Below, in pieces: positions 33,594-42,134 of a DNA stretch of 47,360 bases (within the stretch, counting starts at the first letter, position 1; each line of letters starts with the position of its first letter). Position numbers and translations under genes: made by a program. The stretch spans positions 83,033-130,392 of the forward strand of contig JAKVBH010000001.1 of NCBI GenBank assembly GCA_022447495.1, in the 5' to 3' direction. This stretch comes from Marinovum sp. GTDB lineage: Bacteria > Pseudomonadota > Alphaproteobacteria > Rhodobacterales > Rhodobacteraceae. The notes beneath the pieces were generated by a model, which saw only the letters and a program-made list of their open reading frames with translations, had not been told where the DNA came from and made no database searches.

Positions 33594-34388
33594 TTATGCC
33601 GGAATGTGCCCAACTTCCCTAAGGTAGGCTGAGAGGTGCGCAGCGTAGGTTTGAGGGTCCTCAACGCATGGCAAATGGCCCGTACCGCGCATCAATTCAA
33701 GTCGGGAGCCGGGCACCAAGTCAACGGTTTCTCGCACCAGATCTGGCGGAGTCGATCCATCTTCTGTCCCCGCGATACCGAGGCAGGGAAGCCGCAAAGC
33801 CGCCGTCGTAGAGTAAAAGTCAGTCCCCGCAATTGCTGCCGCGCAACCGGTCCAACCCTGCGGCGATTGGCGTTCAAACATTGTTTGCCAAAGCGAAAGA
33901 TCCGGCGTTTTACGAAAGCTGGAGGAAAACCACCGCTCCATCGTCGCCGGAGCCAATGCTGCGATACCTTGGGTTTTTACCGCAGCGATACGGTCATCCC
34001 ACATTTGCCGCGTTCCGATCTTGGCACCCGTATTTGACAGGACGATCGCACGGACAAGATCAAGCCGCTTCGCAGCAAGGCCTTGAGCGATCAAACCGCC
34101 AATGGACAATCCCACAAACACCGCGTCGCGAAACCCAAGGTGATCCATCAATGCCTCAGCATCGCGTACCAATTGCCCCATAGTGTAGGGAGCAGGCGGT
34201 GCCTCAGTCAGGCCATGACCACGCTCGTCGTAGCGTAAAACGCGAAGACCCTCAGGCAAGAGCTGCAAAACACCATCCCAAAGCCGCATATCAGTGCCCA
34301 ATGAGTTTGCAAACACCACCGGTGCACCGTCTTCAGGACCATCAATGCGATAATGGATGCGTATCCCGTTGAGCTCAGCGCAATTCAT
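33594..34388 (-). CDS. 3-oxoadipate enol-lactonase-like alpha/beta hydrolase
   Basis: A 264-residue alpha/beta hydrolase like PcaD. The oxyanion region appears as ANSLGTDMRLWDGVL, the nucleophile elbow as GLSIGGLIAQGLA (Ser in GLSIGG), the acid in IAGTEDGSTPPDLV and the histidine in GTGHLPCVEDP. PcaD opens the enol-lactone of the beta-ketoadipate pathway; no other pca gene is present here, so the real lactone may be a different one, for example from the enolase-family enzyme next door. Its start overlaps the preceding gene's stop (34385-34388), and the next gene follows after 21 bases. Confidence 0.85.
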   Translation of the reverse strand: MNCAELNGIRIHYRIDGPEDGAPVVFANSLGTDMRLWDGVLQLLPEGLRVLRYDERGHGLTEAPPAPYTMGQLVRDAEALMDHLGFRDAVFVGLSIGGLIAQGLAAKRLDLVRAIVLSNTGAKIGTRQMWDDRIAAVKTQGIAALAPATMERWFSSSFRKTPDLSLWQTMFERQSPQGWTGCAAAIAGTDFYSTTAALRLPCLGIAGTEDGSTPPDLVRETVDLVPGSRLELMRGTGHLPCVEDPQTYAAHLSAYLREVGHIPA

Positions 34389-35578
34389 TTAAGCCTCATA
34401 TGCGCGATGATCTGACCATGGTCTGAGGCGAGTTTGTTGTAAGGTGCTTCTGGATGTGACCCGTCGGTGAGGTGATCATTGAGCACGCTGAAATACGTCA
34501 TCTCACCGATTGCAGCATCTGTGTCGGGGTGGAAATGTTCCGACATGTAAATCTGATCAATACTCTCAAACGTGCCTCCGAAAGCCGTCGTATAGACCAT
34601 ATCGCGCAGCGATTTTCGCACGAACAGTTTCTCCGCCGAGTACATTTTGACAGCTTCGATATCACGTCGTATTTGCGTGTCTTCCTCATCGGAATAACGG
34701 TCGGCACCGTGCTTGGCATTGTGGCGCAACATCCAGGAATAATTCTTAAACGGCTCTTCGCCAGAGATGATCTCAAGCGCAACGGAATCCTCGCCATCAT
34801 TGAAATCGCCCATGGCCATGACCGGGTAACCTGCTTGAAGTTCCTCAACAATCGCGCGGCGCAAAACATAGGCCTCAGCCATCCGCCGCAAGGCAGATCG
34901 CAGCCCGCCCAGCGCCCGACCAACTGGATCATATGACGTCAGATCGGCCTCCTGCGCGTGTTCTGCCCCTGTCGGCGTGATAAATTCACCCAATTTCGAT
35001 TTGAGGTGCGCATTGAAAACCGTGATCTGACGGCCATCAACGTTGAGCCGCACCTTGAGGATGGGACGCGAGACCCGGGCAAGCGTGTAACTCCCGCTGT
35101 CGCCGTCAATCCCGCGTAACTTGGGAAAAGCAATTTCCAATGGCGTGTCGAAGTCCTGAATGACCTCCCAATCGACGACCTCATACCGCGTGATCAATGC
35201 CAAACCGGGGCGGCGTTGACCTGGTTCGCCCGTGTCGGCGGAATTGGGCGCGAAAAGGAGCGTCGCATCGCGATAGCCATCGGAGGCTAGCCTGCGAAAG
35301 ATAGCCTTCTTGCGATACCGCTTCGATTGGTCAGGCACGACGGCTTCATTAAGCGCTTCTGCACGGGCCGAAGTTTCATCAATCACATCACGCAGGGCTG
35401 GCTCTTCGAAGATCTCCTGAAACCCAACGATGTCGGCATCGATGCTCAAAAGCTGATCGGCGAGCCAATCCTTTTTCCACGCATATTCCTCGGGCGTGTA
35501 GCTTTGAAACCGATAGTATTCGCTATCAGAGCCGATTAGGTTTTTGACATTGAAAGAGGCAATCGAAAACTCGGTCAT
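34385..35578 (-). CDS. Endonuclease/exonuclease/phosphatase-fold protein
   Basis: A 397-residue Mg-dependent hydrolase of the EEP (DNase I-like) superfamily. The motifs occur in order: SIASFNVKNLIG at the N-terminus, DIVGFQEIFEEP (catalytic Glu), ITVFNAHLKSKLG, PVMAMGDFNDGEDSVALE and ASDHGQIIAHM at the end (Asp-His). No signal peptide is seen, so it is probably cytoplasmic. The substrate may be a phosphodiester or phosphomonoester; an odd member of a catabolic operon. Starts three bases after the dehydratase stop and overlaps the lactonase start. Confidence 0.87.
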   Translation of the reverse strand: MTEFSIASFNVKNLIGSDSEYYRFQSYTPEEYAWKKDWLADQLLSIDADIVGFQEIFEEPALRDVIDETSARAEALNEAVVPDQSKRYRKKAIFRRLASDGYRDATLLFAPNSADTGEPGQRRPGLALITRYEVVDWEVIQDFDTPLEIAFPKLRGIDGDSGSYTLARVSRPILKVRLNVDGRQITVFNAHLKSKLGEFITPTGAEHAQEADLTSYDPVGRALGGLRSALRRMAEAYVLRRAIVEELQAGYPVMAMGDFNDGEDSVALEIISGEEPFKNYSWMLRHNAKHGADRYSDEEDTQIRRDIEAVKMYSAEKLFVRKSLRDMVYTTAFGGTFESIDQIYMSEHFHPDTDAAIGEMTYFSVLNDHLTDGSHPEAPYNKLASDHGQIIAHMRLK

Positions 35579-35581
35579 GGC

Positions 35582-36541
35582 TCACATCTCAAGGGCGCGT
35601 TTGAACAAATCGGCGTCCACATTGCCGCCGGAGATTGTCGCAATGATGGTATCTTGGGGAAGGTCGGCCGCATAGCGCATCGCGGCAGCCAACGCGACGG
35701 CACCACCGGGCTCAGCCACAACACGCAAGTGGTCAAACGCGGCTTTCATGGCCCCAAGCGCCTCTGTTTCACTGACCAGCAGGCCCCTTCCGCAGAGCCG
35801 ATGCATGATCGGGAACGTGATCTCTCCTGGTTGGGGAGAGATAATCGCGTCGCAAATGTTGCCAGTTTGCTTTTCGTTACGCTCAATTTTCCCCGACACC
35901 AAGGAGCGGGTCACATCATCGAACCCTTCGGGCTCCACCGGATGGCAGGTAAAACCAGGCTTTTCGGCCTCCAAGGCAAGCGCGACGCCAGAAAGGAAAC
36001 CGCCCCCACCACAACAGACTAAAACGGCTGCTTCGGAAATGTCCGGAGTATCCGCGGCGATCTCAAGCCCACAGGTCCCCTGCCCCGCAATCACCTGAGG
36101 TTCGTCAAATGGCTTGATAAGCGTGAGGCCTTTCTCGTCGCTCAGCGCTTTACCAATCGCATCGCGGTCCTCGCTGCCACGGTCATACAGCACCACATCC
36201 GCATCGTAGTTGCGGGTGTTCGAGATTTTCACCGCAGGCGCATCGGACGGCATGACAATGGTCGCCGGCGTCTCGTATTGGCGCGCAGCCAGGGCGATAC
36301 CTTGCGCGTGATTGCCAGAAGAGAAGGCCACCACACCCCGCGCGCGCGCCTTTGGATCGAGCGCGCTGATGGCACTTGTGGCGCCGCGATATTTGAAGCT
36401 GCCGGTCACCTGCAGGCATTCGGCCTTTACCAAAACCCGCTTCCCCACCAGATCATCCAAGAATGGGGACGACAGAAGAGGCGTATGGCGCACGCGGTGG
36501 CCTGTCCTGTGTCGTGCGGCCCTGATCATGTCGATGTTCAT
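35582..36541 (-). CDS. PLP-dependent threonine/serine dehydratase-like enzyme
   Basis: A 319-residue fold-type II PLP enzyme without an ACT domain, so of the catabolic (TdcB-like) or racemase-like kind. The PLP lysine is in VTGSFKYRGATSA, the substrate loop is FSSGNHAQGIALAA, and the phosphate-binding glycine loop is VCCGGGGFLSGVAL. The start at 36541 (MNIDMIRAARH) overlaps the previous gene as ATGA, which excludes the open frame from 36670. It also resembles the ectoine-use dehydratase EutB, but no other ectoine gene is nearby. Substrate: probably a hydroxy-amino acid. Confidence 0.87.
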   Translation of the reverse strand: MNIDMIRAARHRTGHRVRHTPLLSSPFLDDLVGKRVLVKAECLQVTGSFKYRGATSAISALDPKARARGVVAFSSGNHAQGIALAARQYETPATIVMPSDAPAVKISNTRNYDADVVLYDRGSEDRDAIGKALSDEKGLTLIKPFDEPQVIAGQGTCGLEIAADTPDISEAAVLVCCGGGGFLSGVALALEAEKPGFTCHPVEPEGFDDVTRSLVSGKIERNEKQTGNICDAIISPQPGEITFPIMHRLCGRGLLVSETEALGAMKAAFDHLRVVAEPGGAVALAAAMRYAADLPQDTIIATISGGNVDADLFKRALEM

Positions 36542-37359
36542 GCTATATCCTTTAACCATGCTTTGAGTACCGCTTGCGCCTCGGCTTCGTCCAAGAACGG
36601 CACATGGCCACGATCTGGCACCCGCGCGACATGGGCATCGGGTCGGCGTCGCGCCATTTCGTCCACGCAATCCACATTGAGAAGATCGGAATTCATGCCC
36701 CAGACAATCGCCAACGGTTTGCCTGCCATTGCGTCAAAGAACGGCCACAGATCGGGAAGCGTTTGTCCAGCCATCGCTTCGACACCGTGGCGGAGTTTTG
36801 GGTCATAGGGAATATCGAGCCCGTCCTTGGTCTCGAAGTAGAATTTAGCGACCTCATCTTCCCAGCGTGCCATAGGCACATTTTTGAAGCCGGGCATGAG
36901 CGCGGGCCGCGCAGCAGCAGCTTCTGCCAGCGTGGCATAGGCCGGTTTGCGGCCGAGGTATGTCAAGATGAAATCCAACCCGCCCATATCGAGCTCTGGG
37001 CCAATGTCGTTCAAAGCAATGCCTAAGAGACGCTGTGGCACCATGGCGGCGAGGCCCATGGCGATCATCCCACCACGTGACGTGCCGAGTACAGCGACGG
37101 CGTCAATGCCGAGGTGGTCTAAAAGCTCAAGCGCATCCATGCCTTCTCGTTGCGTGGTGTAGCTTGTGGGGTCGGCATAATCCGATTGACCGCGACCGCG
37201 GTAATCCAAACGGATCATTCGATATCCTGATAGGAGCGGCGCAACGTAATCGAAGTCCGTTCCATTCCGCGTCAGTCCCGAAAGACAAAGCACGGGCAGA
37301 CCGCTTCCCTCATCAGTGAAGTAGAGAGAAACACCATCGGTGGTCGTGAAACGCGGCAT
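36538..37359 (-). CDS. Alpha/beta hydrolase
   Basis: A 273-residue alpha/beta hydrolase. MPRFTTTDGVSLYFTDEGSG starts the domain, LDYRGRGQSDYADP follows strand 4, the nucleophile elbow is GTSRGGMIAMGLA (Ser in GTSRGG), and the His is in VPDRGHVPFLDE near the end; the acid is probably in WGMNSDLLN. The start at 37359 overlaps the stop of the HAD gene by TAATG; the open frame to 37623 is inside that gene. Several functions are possible (esterase, lactonase, C-C hydrolase). Second gene in the operon, coupled on both sides. Confidence 0.87.
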   Translation of the reverse strand: MPRFTTTDGVSLYFTDEGSGLPVLCLSGLTRNGTDFDYVAPLLSGYRMIRLDYRGRGQSDYADPTSYTTQREGMDALELLDHLGIDAVAVLGTSRGGMIAMGLAAMVPQRLLGIALNDIGPELDMGGLDFILTYLGRKPAYATLAEAAAARPALMPGFKNVPMARWEDEVAKFYFETKDGLDIPYDPKLRHGVEAMAGQTLPDLWPFFDAMAGKPLAIVWGMNSDLLNVDCVDEMARRRPDAHVARVPDRGHVPFLDEAEAQAVLKAWLKDIA

Positions 37360-38036
37360 TACTGGACAAGCTCCGATATAGTTGTCAGATCGTTGAGCAC
37401 ATGTTGCGGCGCGGCAGGTAATCGGTCCATTGGGTCGCCCGCGCGGTTCACCCAAACGGTGTTGAACCCGTATTGCGATGCGCCTGCAGCGTCCCAGCCG
37501 TTGGAAGAGACGAACAGCACCTCGTTGGGCGCGCACCCAAAGTGTTTGCCGACCAAATCGTAGACCGCGTTGGCGGGTTTGAAGATGCCGACCTCTTCGA
37601 CAGAGATTACCTTGTCGAGCCATTCACCGATCACGGCGCTGTCAACCGCACCGTCGAGCATGTCGGGAGAGCCATTGGATAGGACCGCTGTTTTCTTACC
37701 CAAGGATTTGAGCTTTGCGAGCATCATGGGCACTTCGGGATACGCGGACAACTCCCAATAGAGCGCCAAGAGCCGCTCGCGCAGTTCAGGATCATCGAGC
37801 CCCTGCGCCTCCATAGCCCAGTCGAGGCCATCTTTTGTGACCTCCCAAAACGGCATATAGTCCCCCATGATGACCCTGAGCCAGGTGTATTGAAGTTGCT
37901 TTGATCGCCAGCTTTCGGCCAAGGCGGGCCATTTGTCGGCCCAGTCCTGTTGCCCAGGGAGGGACGCAGCTTCGCGCGCGGCGGCTGAAACATCAAAGAG
38001 TGTGCCATAAGCGTCAAAAACGCAGGTGGTTATCAT
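37359..38036 (-). CDS. Haloacid dehalogenase type II (HAD superfamily)
   Basis: A 225-residue HAD protein, L-2-haloacid dehalogenase type. The nucleophile is in CVFDAYGTLFDVSAA (D10 or near), the threonine/serine motif is VLSNGSPDMLDGAV, the lysine is in GIFKPANAVYDL, and the end motif is VSSNGWDAAGASQYG, all of which are typical of type II dehalogenases (the SSN-WD-GA signature). The predicted reaction is hydrolysis of 2-chloro- or 2-bromo-acids to 2-hydroxy-acids. The start at 38036 (MITTCVFDAYG) is six residues inside the open frame. It opens the six-gene operon, whose promoter should be in the 38.04-38.37 kb gap. Confidence 0.9.
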   Translation of the reverse strand: MITTCVFDAYGTLFDVSAAAREAASLPGQQDWADKWPALAESWRSKQLQYTWLRVIMGDYMPFWEVTKDGLDWAMEAQGLDDPELRERLLALYWELSAYPEVPMMLAKLKSLGKKTAVLSNGSPDMLDGAVDSAVIGEWLDKVISVEEVGIFKPANAVYDLVGKHFGCAPNEVLFVSSNGWDAAGASQYGFNTVWVNRAGDPMDRLPAAPQHVLNDLTTISELVQ

Positions 38037-38373
38037 GGGCGCCTCCCTATGCACTTAGAGTGTCACGACATATCCGGCGGGGAAAGGCCGATTCTGATGT
38101 GCCGCCAGGGAAAACCTACCATTCCATTGGCTGGCGTATTTCGCGGGGAACGACATGGATGCCGCCACCTCACGGCCCCGCACAACTGGCACCATGTTCA
38201 TCCGCAAGCCACTTGGCGCAGCAAATGTAGGTCGGATTGGGTTATACAAGCCGCCGGTCGCGCCGCATGTGCCCAGACGACAACATACGAATAGGCCCGG
38301 GGGTTTGGGGGCTCTGCCCCCGTCCCGTTGAGACTTCCCCAGGGTGTTTTTGGCCAGAAGAAACCGAAAAACC
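38037..38373. other. Gap ahead of the dehalogenase operon with a G-rich repeat
   Basis: This 337-base gap lies between the ends of lysK and the start of the dehalogenase operon (both on the minus strand). It contains the hairpin GGGGG (38307-38311) CTCTG CCCCC (38317-38321), with CCCGGGGGTTT just before it, followed after 30 bases by GGTGTTTTTGGCCAGAAGAA (38343-38362). The GGCCAGAAGAA end is a sequence I know as a frequent intergenic repeat near gene ends in this order. A 64-codon minus-strand frame (38055-38249, MYNPIRPTFAAPSG...) has reasonable codon use but no known relative; it is left uncalled. Confidence 0.5.
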
Positions 38374-40020
38374 TTACGCCGCCAAGTCGCCCGCTAGACC
38401 ACGGTCGATAAGGTCAGCGGTTGCTTCGGCGCCGTAAAGCGCGGCAAACCCGCCAAAGCGTGGTCCCTCTGACGCGCCCATGAGCACCTCGTAGAGGGCT
38501 TTGAACCACTCACGCAGGTTTTCGAAACCGTGTAGTTTACCAATGGCAAAGCACACGCTCTGCAAGTCTTCATCTGACGAAAAATCCAGCGCGGCTGCTT
38601 CGGTGGGCTTGCCCATCATTTCGTTCTTGGTAGCCACTTTGGCCCGCGCAAGTTCGGGATCGCGAAGGCATGCTGCGAGATCAGACATTGCCGCGCGTTC
38701 TTGATCTGTGGGTCTGCGAAAGTCGCGGTTTGGTTTGATGCGCTCATTGAAATAGCGCACAGCAAAGCCCGCAGCAGCGTCGAGACCAGGGTGGCTCTTG
38801 GCAGTCGTCTGTGGCGCGTACTTTTGGATGAAGCCCCACAGTACGTCCTTGTTCTCGGCACCGGAGACCGAAGCGAGGTTCAAAAGCATCGCAAAGGGCA
38901 CCACCATATCCGAGGATGGCACGTTGCGGCCGTGGATGTGGAAAACAGGGTTGGCGAGGCGTTGCTTCTCGTCCTGACAGGCATAGGCGCGCAGTTGTTG
39001 ATGATACTCGTCCACCGCCTTCGGGATCACATCAAAGTAGAGCCGCTTTGCCGTTTTGGGCTTAAGGAACATGAAGTACTGCAGGCTCTCTGGCGCGGCA
39101 TAGGCTAGCCACTCCTCCATCGAAAGGCCGTTGCCTTTTGACTTGGAGATTTTCTGGCCCAGCTCGTCATTGAAGAGTTCGTAGGACAGTGACTCGGGCG
39201 CCGGTTTGCCCAGCGCACGGCAGATTTTACTCGACTGTGTGACGCTATCGATCAGGTCTTTGCCGGACATCTCATAGTCCACCCCCAAGGCTGCCCAGCG
39301 CATGGCCCAATCGGGCTTCCACTGCATTTTTACATTTCCACCAGTGACCGGAATTTCCACACGCTCGCCATCAGGCTCTTCATAGACGATCGTCCCTTTG
39401 GAAACGTTGCGCTCTAACGTTGGCACCTGAAGGACATGGCCTGTTTTTGGGCTCACGGGCAGGAAACACGAATAGGTCGCCCGGCGCTCTTCGCCGAGGG
39501 AGGGCAACATGATCTCTTGGATCATGTCCCAACGCTCCAGCGCAACAAGTAGCATATCGTCAAATTTGCCTGTGGTGTAGTACTCGGTAGCGCTGGCGAA
39601 TTCATATTCGAAGCCAAAACCATCCAAGAACTCGCAGAGCTTGGCGTTATTGTGCTGGGCAAAGCCATCGTGGGTGCCGAAAGGATCACGCACTTTTGTA
39701 AGCGGCAGATTGAGGTCTTCAGCCATTTGCTCTTGGTTTGGGACATTGCCGGGAACTTTGCGCAGGCCATCCATATCGTCGGAGAACGAGATCAGCTTGG
39801 TCGGGATGTCCGAAATCATTTCAAAAGCGCGGCGCACCATCGTGGTCCGAGCAACCTCGCCAAATGTACCGATATGGGGCAAGCCAGACGGGCCATATCC
39901 CGTCTGGAATAGGACGTAGCCCTTCTCCGGGTCCTTCTTGGCATAACGTTTGAGCACCCGACGGGCTTCTTCAAACGGCCAAGCTTTGGACTGCATCGCA
40001 GCGTCGCGGATCGAGGGCAT
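38374..40020 (-). CDS. lysK: Class I lysyl-tRNA synthetase
   Basis: This enzyme charges tRNA-Lys. It is the class I form, which alphaproteobacteria and many archaea use instead of the class II LysS. The 548 residues have the Rossmann-fold signature GYGPSGLPHIGTFGEVART (the HIGH equivalent, 42-60) and the KMSKS equivalent QKISKSKGNGLSMEEWL. IRDAAMQSKAWPFEEARRVL is the usual N-terminus, which supports the start at 40020. The stop is followed by a G-rich repeat region. No neighbour is functionally linked. Confidence 0.96.
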   Translation of the reverse strand: MPSIRDAAMQSKAWPFEEARRVLKRYAKKDPEKGYVLFQTGYGPSGLPHIGTFGEVARTTMVRRAFEMISDIPTKLISFSDDMDGLRKVPGNVPNQEQMAEDLNLPLTKVRDPFGTHDGFAQHNNAKLCEFLDGFGFEYEFASATEYYTTGKFDDMLLVALERWDMIQEIMLPSLGEERRATYSCFLPVSPKTGHVLQVPTLERNVSKGTIVYEEPDGERVEIPVTGGNVKMQWKPDWAMRWAALGVDYEMSGKDLIDSVTQSSKICRALGKPAPESLSYELFNDELGQKISKSKGNGLSMEEWLAYAAPESLQYFMFLKPKTAKRLYFDVIPKAVDEYHQQLRAYACQDEKQRLANPVFHIHGRNVPSSDMVVPFAMLLNLASVSGAENKDVLWGFIQKYAPQTTAKSHPGLDAAAGFAVRYFNERIKPNRDFRRPTDQERAAMSDLAACLRDPELARAKVATKNEMMGKPTEAAALDFSSDEDLQSVCFAIGKLHGFENLREWFKALYEVLMGASEGPRFGGFAALYGAEATADLIDRGLAGDLAA

Positions 40021-40119
40021 AGGTCAAACTCCAGTGAAGGCCCGAAAGTGAGCGCGGCACACCTATTGTGCCGGGGCCCTCGCGTCAATAAATTCAAGGA
40101 CAATGAAGGAGCCTCCCCC

Positions 40120-40545
40120 ATGTCCGAAGACATCCCCCATAGCCTGAGTCCCCAAGATTGCCTCGTGGCCATGATGATTGCAATTTCTGCGTCTGATGAA
40201 AGCATGCGCACATCAGAACTTGTAAAGATCGTGAGCGCAGTGAACCACCTCCCGATCTTTGCCGATTACGACGCCGACCGGGTGAGTATTATGGCGCAAA
40301 CGGTGTTTGACCTCTTTGAGCAAGAGGACGGTTTGGATGCTCTTTTTGGCATGATCCGCAATGACCTACCAGAACGGCTTTACGAGACAGCATATGCGCT
40401 CTCTTGTGATGTGGCCGCTGCGGATGGGACGCTCAAAGAGCCCGAACTGCGCCTGCTTGAAGAGATGCGGTACGAGCTCAATATTGATCGCCTGCATGCC
40501 GCCGCCATAGAACGCGGTGCGCGAGCGCGACATCTGCGTGCATAA
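40120..40545 (+). CDS. TerB family protein
   Basis: A 141-residue, all-helical, acidic protein of the TerB (tellurite resistance) fold. Typical features are the acidic metal-binding sites: MMIAISASDESMRTSELVKI in the first helix pair and LSCDVAAADGTLKEPELRLL, in which D-G-x-L-x-x-x-E appears, in the second. Related proteins are common in alphaproteobacteria without any ter operon, with no proven role. AAGGAGCC upstream of ATG 40120 fixes the start; the frame is open from 40048. It is followed after 57 bases by gnd. Confidence 0.85.
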   Translation: MSEDIPHSLSPQDCLVAMMIAISASDESMRTSELVKIVSAVNHLPIFADYDADRVSIMAQTVFDLFEQEDGLDALFGMIRNDLPERLYETAYALSCDVAAADGTLKEPELRLLEEMRYELNIDRLHAAAIERGARARHLRA

Positions 40546-40602
40546 CACAACCAATCAACAGCAAGCCTGCGCTCGCCATGATCCAAATATCGGGACTTAA
40601 AA

Positions 40603-42015
40603 ATGACAGACGTAAAACTTGGGCTTGTTGGCCTTGGCGTAATGGGTTCAAATCTTGCGCTTAACATTGTCGACAATGGATTCCCCCTCGCCGTCTACAA
40701 CCGTCGCATGGATGTAACAGAACAGTTCATGCAAGACGCTGGGCCACTTGCCGGGCGGTTACATGCCACCGAAAGCCCTGAAGCATTGGTTGCAAGGCTC
40801 ACTGCGCCCAGAGCAATCATCATGATGGTGACCGCCGGTGCTGCGGTGGACTCGGTGATCGCGTCGCTCCTGCCACACCTCGATCCTGGTGACATAATTA
40901 TTGACGCGGGCAACGCAGATTTCAACAACACCCGGCGCCGCGAAAAAGAACTCGCCGATCAAGGCGTTCGCTTTGTTGGTATGGGCGTATCAGGTGGCGC
41001 CGAAGGTGCTCGGAATGGCCCCTCCATCATGGTGGGTGGAGCGCCGGAGGCCTATGCCCGCATCCAAGATGCCATTGAGGCTATTGCCGCTGACTACGAA
41101 GGTGAATCCTGCGCTGCACATCTGGGGCCCGACGGCGCCGGGCACTTCGTCAAAACCGTCCACAATGGCATCGAATATGCCGATATGCAGATCATCGCGG
41201 AAGCCTATGGCCTTATGCGCAGTGCCGGCAAGACACCCGATGGCATGGCCAAGGTCTTCCAAGACTGGAATAAGGGGGCGCTCAAATCTTACTTGATTGA
41301 GATCACAGCCGAGGTTTTAGCCGCCAAGGACCCTGGCACGGATCAACCGATGGTCGATGTCATCTTGGATCGCGCGGGGCAAAAAGGCACAGGACGTTGG
41401 ACGCTGATTGAGGCATTGAAACTCGGGCAGTCTGCGTCAACGATCGAAGCGGCGGTGGGCGCGCGGTCTTGGTCATCTCAAAAAGAGCTGCGCGTGCAAG
41501 GCGAAACGATCTTAGACAAAGCAACAGACCACGCGCCAAATTTGAGTGACAATGACCTGGAAAAAGCCCTCTTGGCTGCGCGCATTATTGCATACGCACA
41601 GGGATTCTCATTGTTGGCTGAAGCGTCAGATCACTTCGCATGGTCTCTGGATTTGGCACGCACCGCCGAAATCTGGCGCGCTGGATGTATCATCCGTGCG
41701 GCTTTGCTTGACGACATCTCCGACGCGTTCCGCGGTGAGATGCAAGGTGGCAACCTGATGTTCGCGCCCAGCTTTGCTGCGCGCATGGCCGAAACGGTGC
41801 CATCGTTGCGCAAGGTCGTGGCCGAAGCTGCGATGGCCGGCCAACCGAGCCCCGCATTCGCGTCAGCGCTAAGTTACTTCGACACCATGCACACCGGTCG
41901 CGGCACGGCCGCTTTGATCCAAGGACAGCGGGACTTCTTTGGTGAACATGGATTTGAGCGGGTCGATAGGGAGGGCGATGGCTTCCACGGTCCTTGGGTC
42001 AAGCAACCCGGCTAG
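40603..42015 (+). CDS. gnd: 6-phosphogluconate dehydrogenase, decarboxylating
   Basis: The enzyme converts 6-phosphogluconate to ribulose-5-phosphate with NADP(H) or NAD and CO2 release. The 470 residues have the Rossmann start LGLVGLGVMGSNLALNIVDN, NRR following the second strand for NADP, the signature VGMGVSGGAEGARNGPSIMVGG, the catalytic lysine in GAGHFVKTVHNGIEYADMQ and the C-terminal DTMHTGRGTAALIQGQRDFF. Length is that of the long (E. coli type) form. It follows the TerB gene on the same strand. It serves the oxidative pentose phosphate pathway. Confidence 0.97.
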   Translation: MTDVKLGLVGLGVMGSNLALNIVDNGFPLAVYNRRMDVTEQFMQDAGPLAGRLHATESPEALVARLTAPRAIIMMVTAGAAVDSVIASLLPHLDPGDIIIDAGNADFNNTRRREKELADQGVRFVGMGVSGGAEGARNGPSIMVGGAPEAYARIQDAIEAIAADYEGESCAAHLGPDGAGHFVKTVHNGIEYADMQIIAEAYGLMRSAGKTPDGMAKVFQDWNKGALKSYLIEITAEVLAAKDPGTDQPMVDVILDRAGQKGTGRWTLIEALKLGQSASTIEAAVGARSWSSQKELRVQGETILDKATDHAPNLSDNDLEKALLAARIIAYAQGFSLLAEASDHFAWSLDLARTAEIWRAGCIIRAALLDDISDAFRGEMQGGNLMFAPSFAARMAETVPSLRKVVAEAAMAGQPSPAFASALSYFDTMHTGRGTAALIQGQRDFFGEHGFERVDREGDGFHGPWVKQPG

Positions 42016-42134
42016 AGCACGTCCAGTTAAAATTGGATCGCTTTTGCGTTGCCTCGTTTTGGCGTCCCATCACGTTTCAACGGGCTAGAACGAGAAAGCC
42101 ATTACCCCGTGGTGCAACGAAAACTAGAAGTGTT

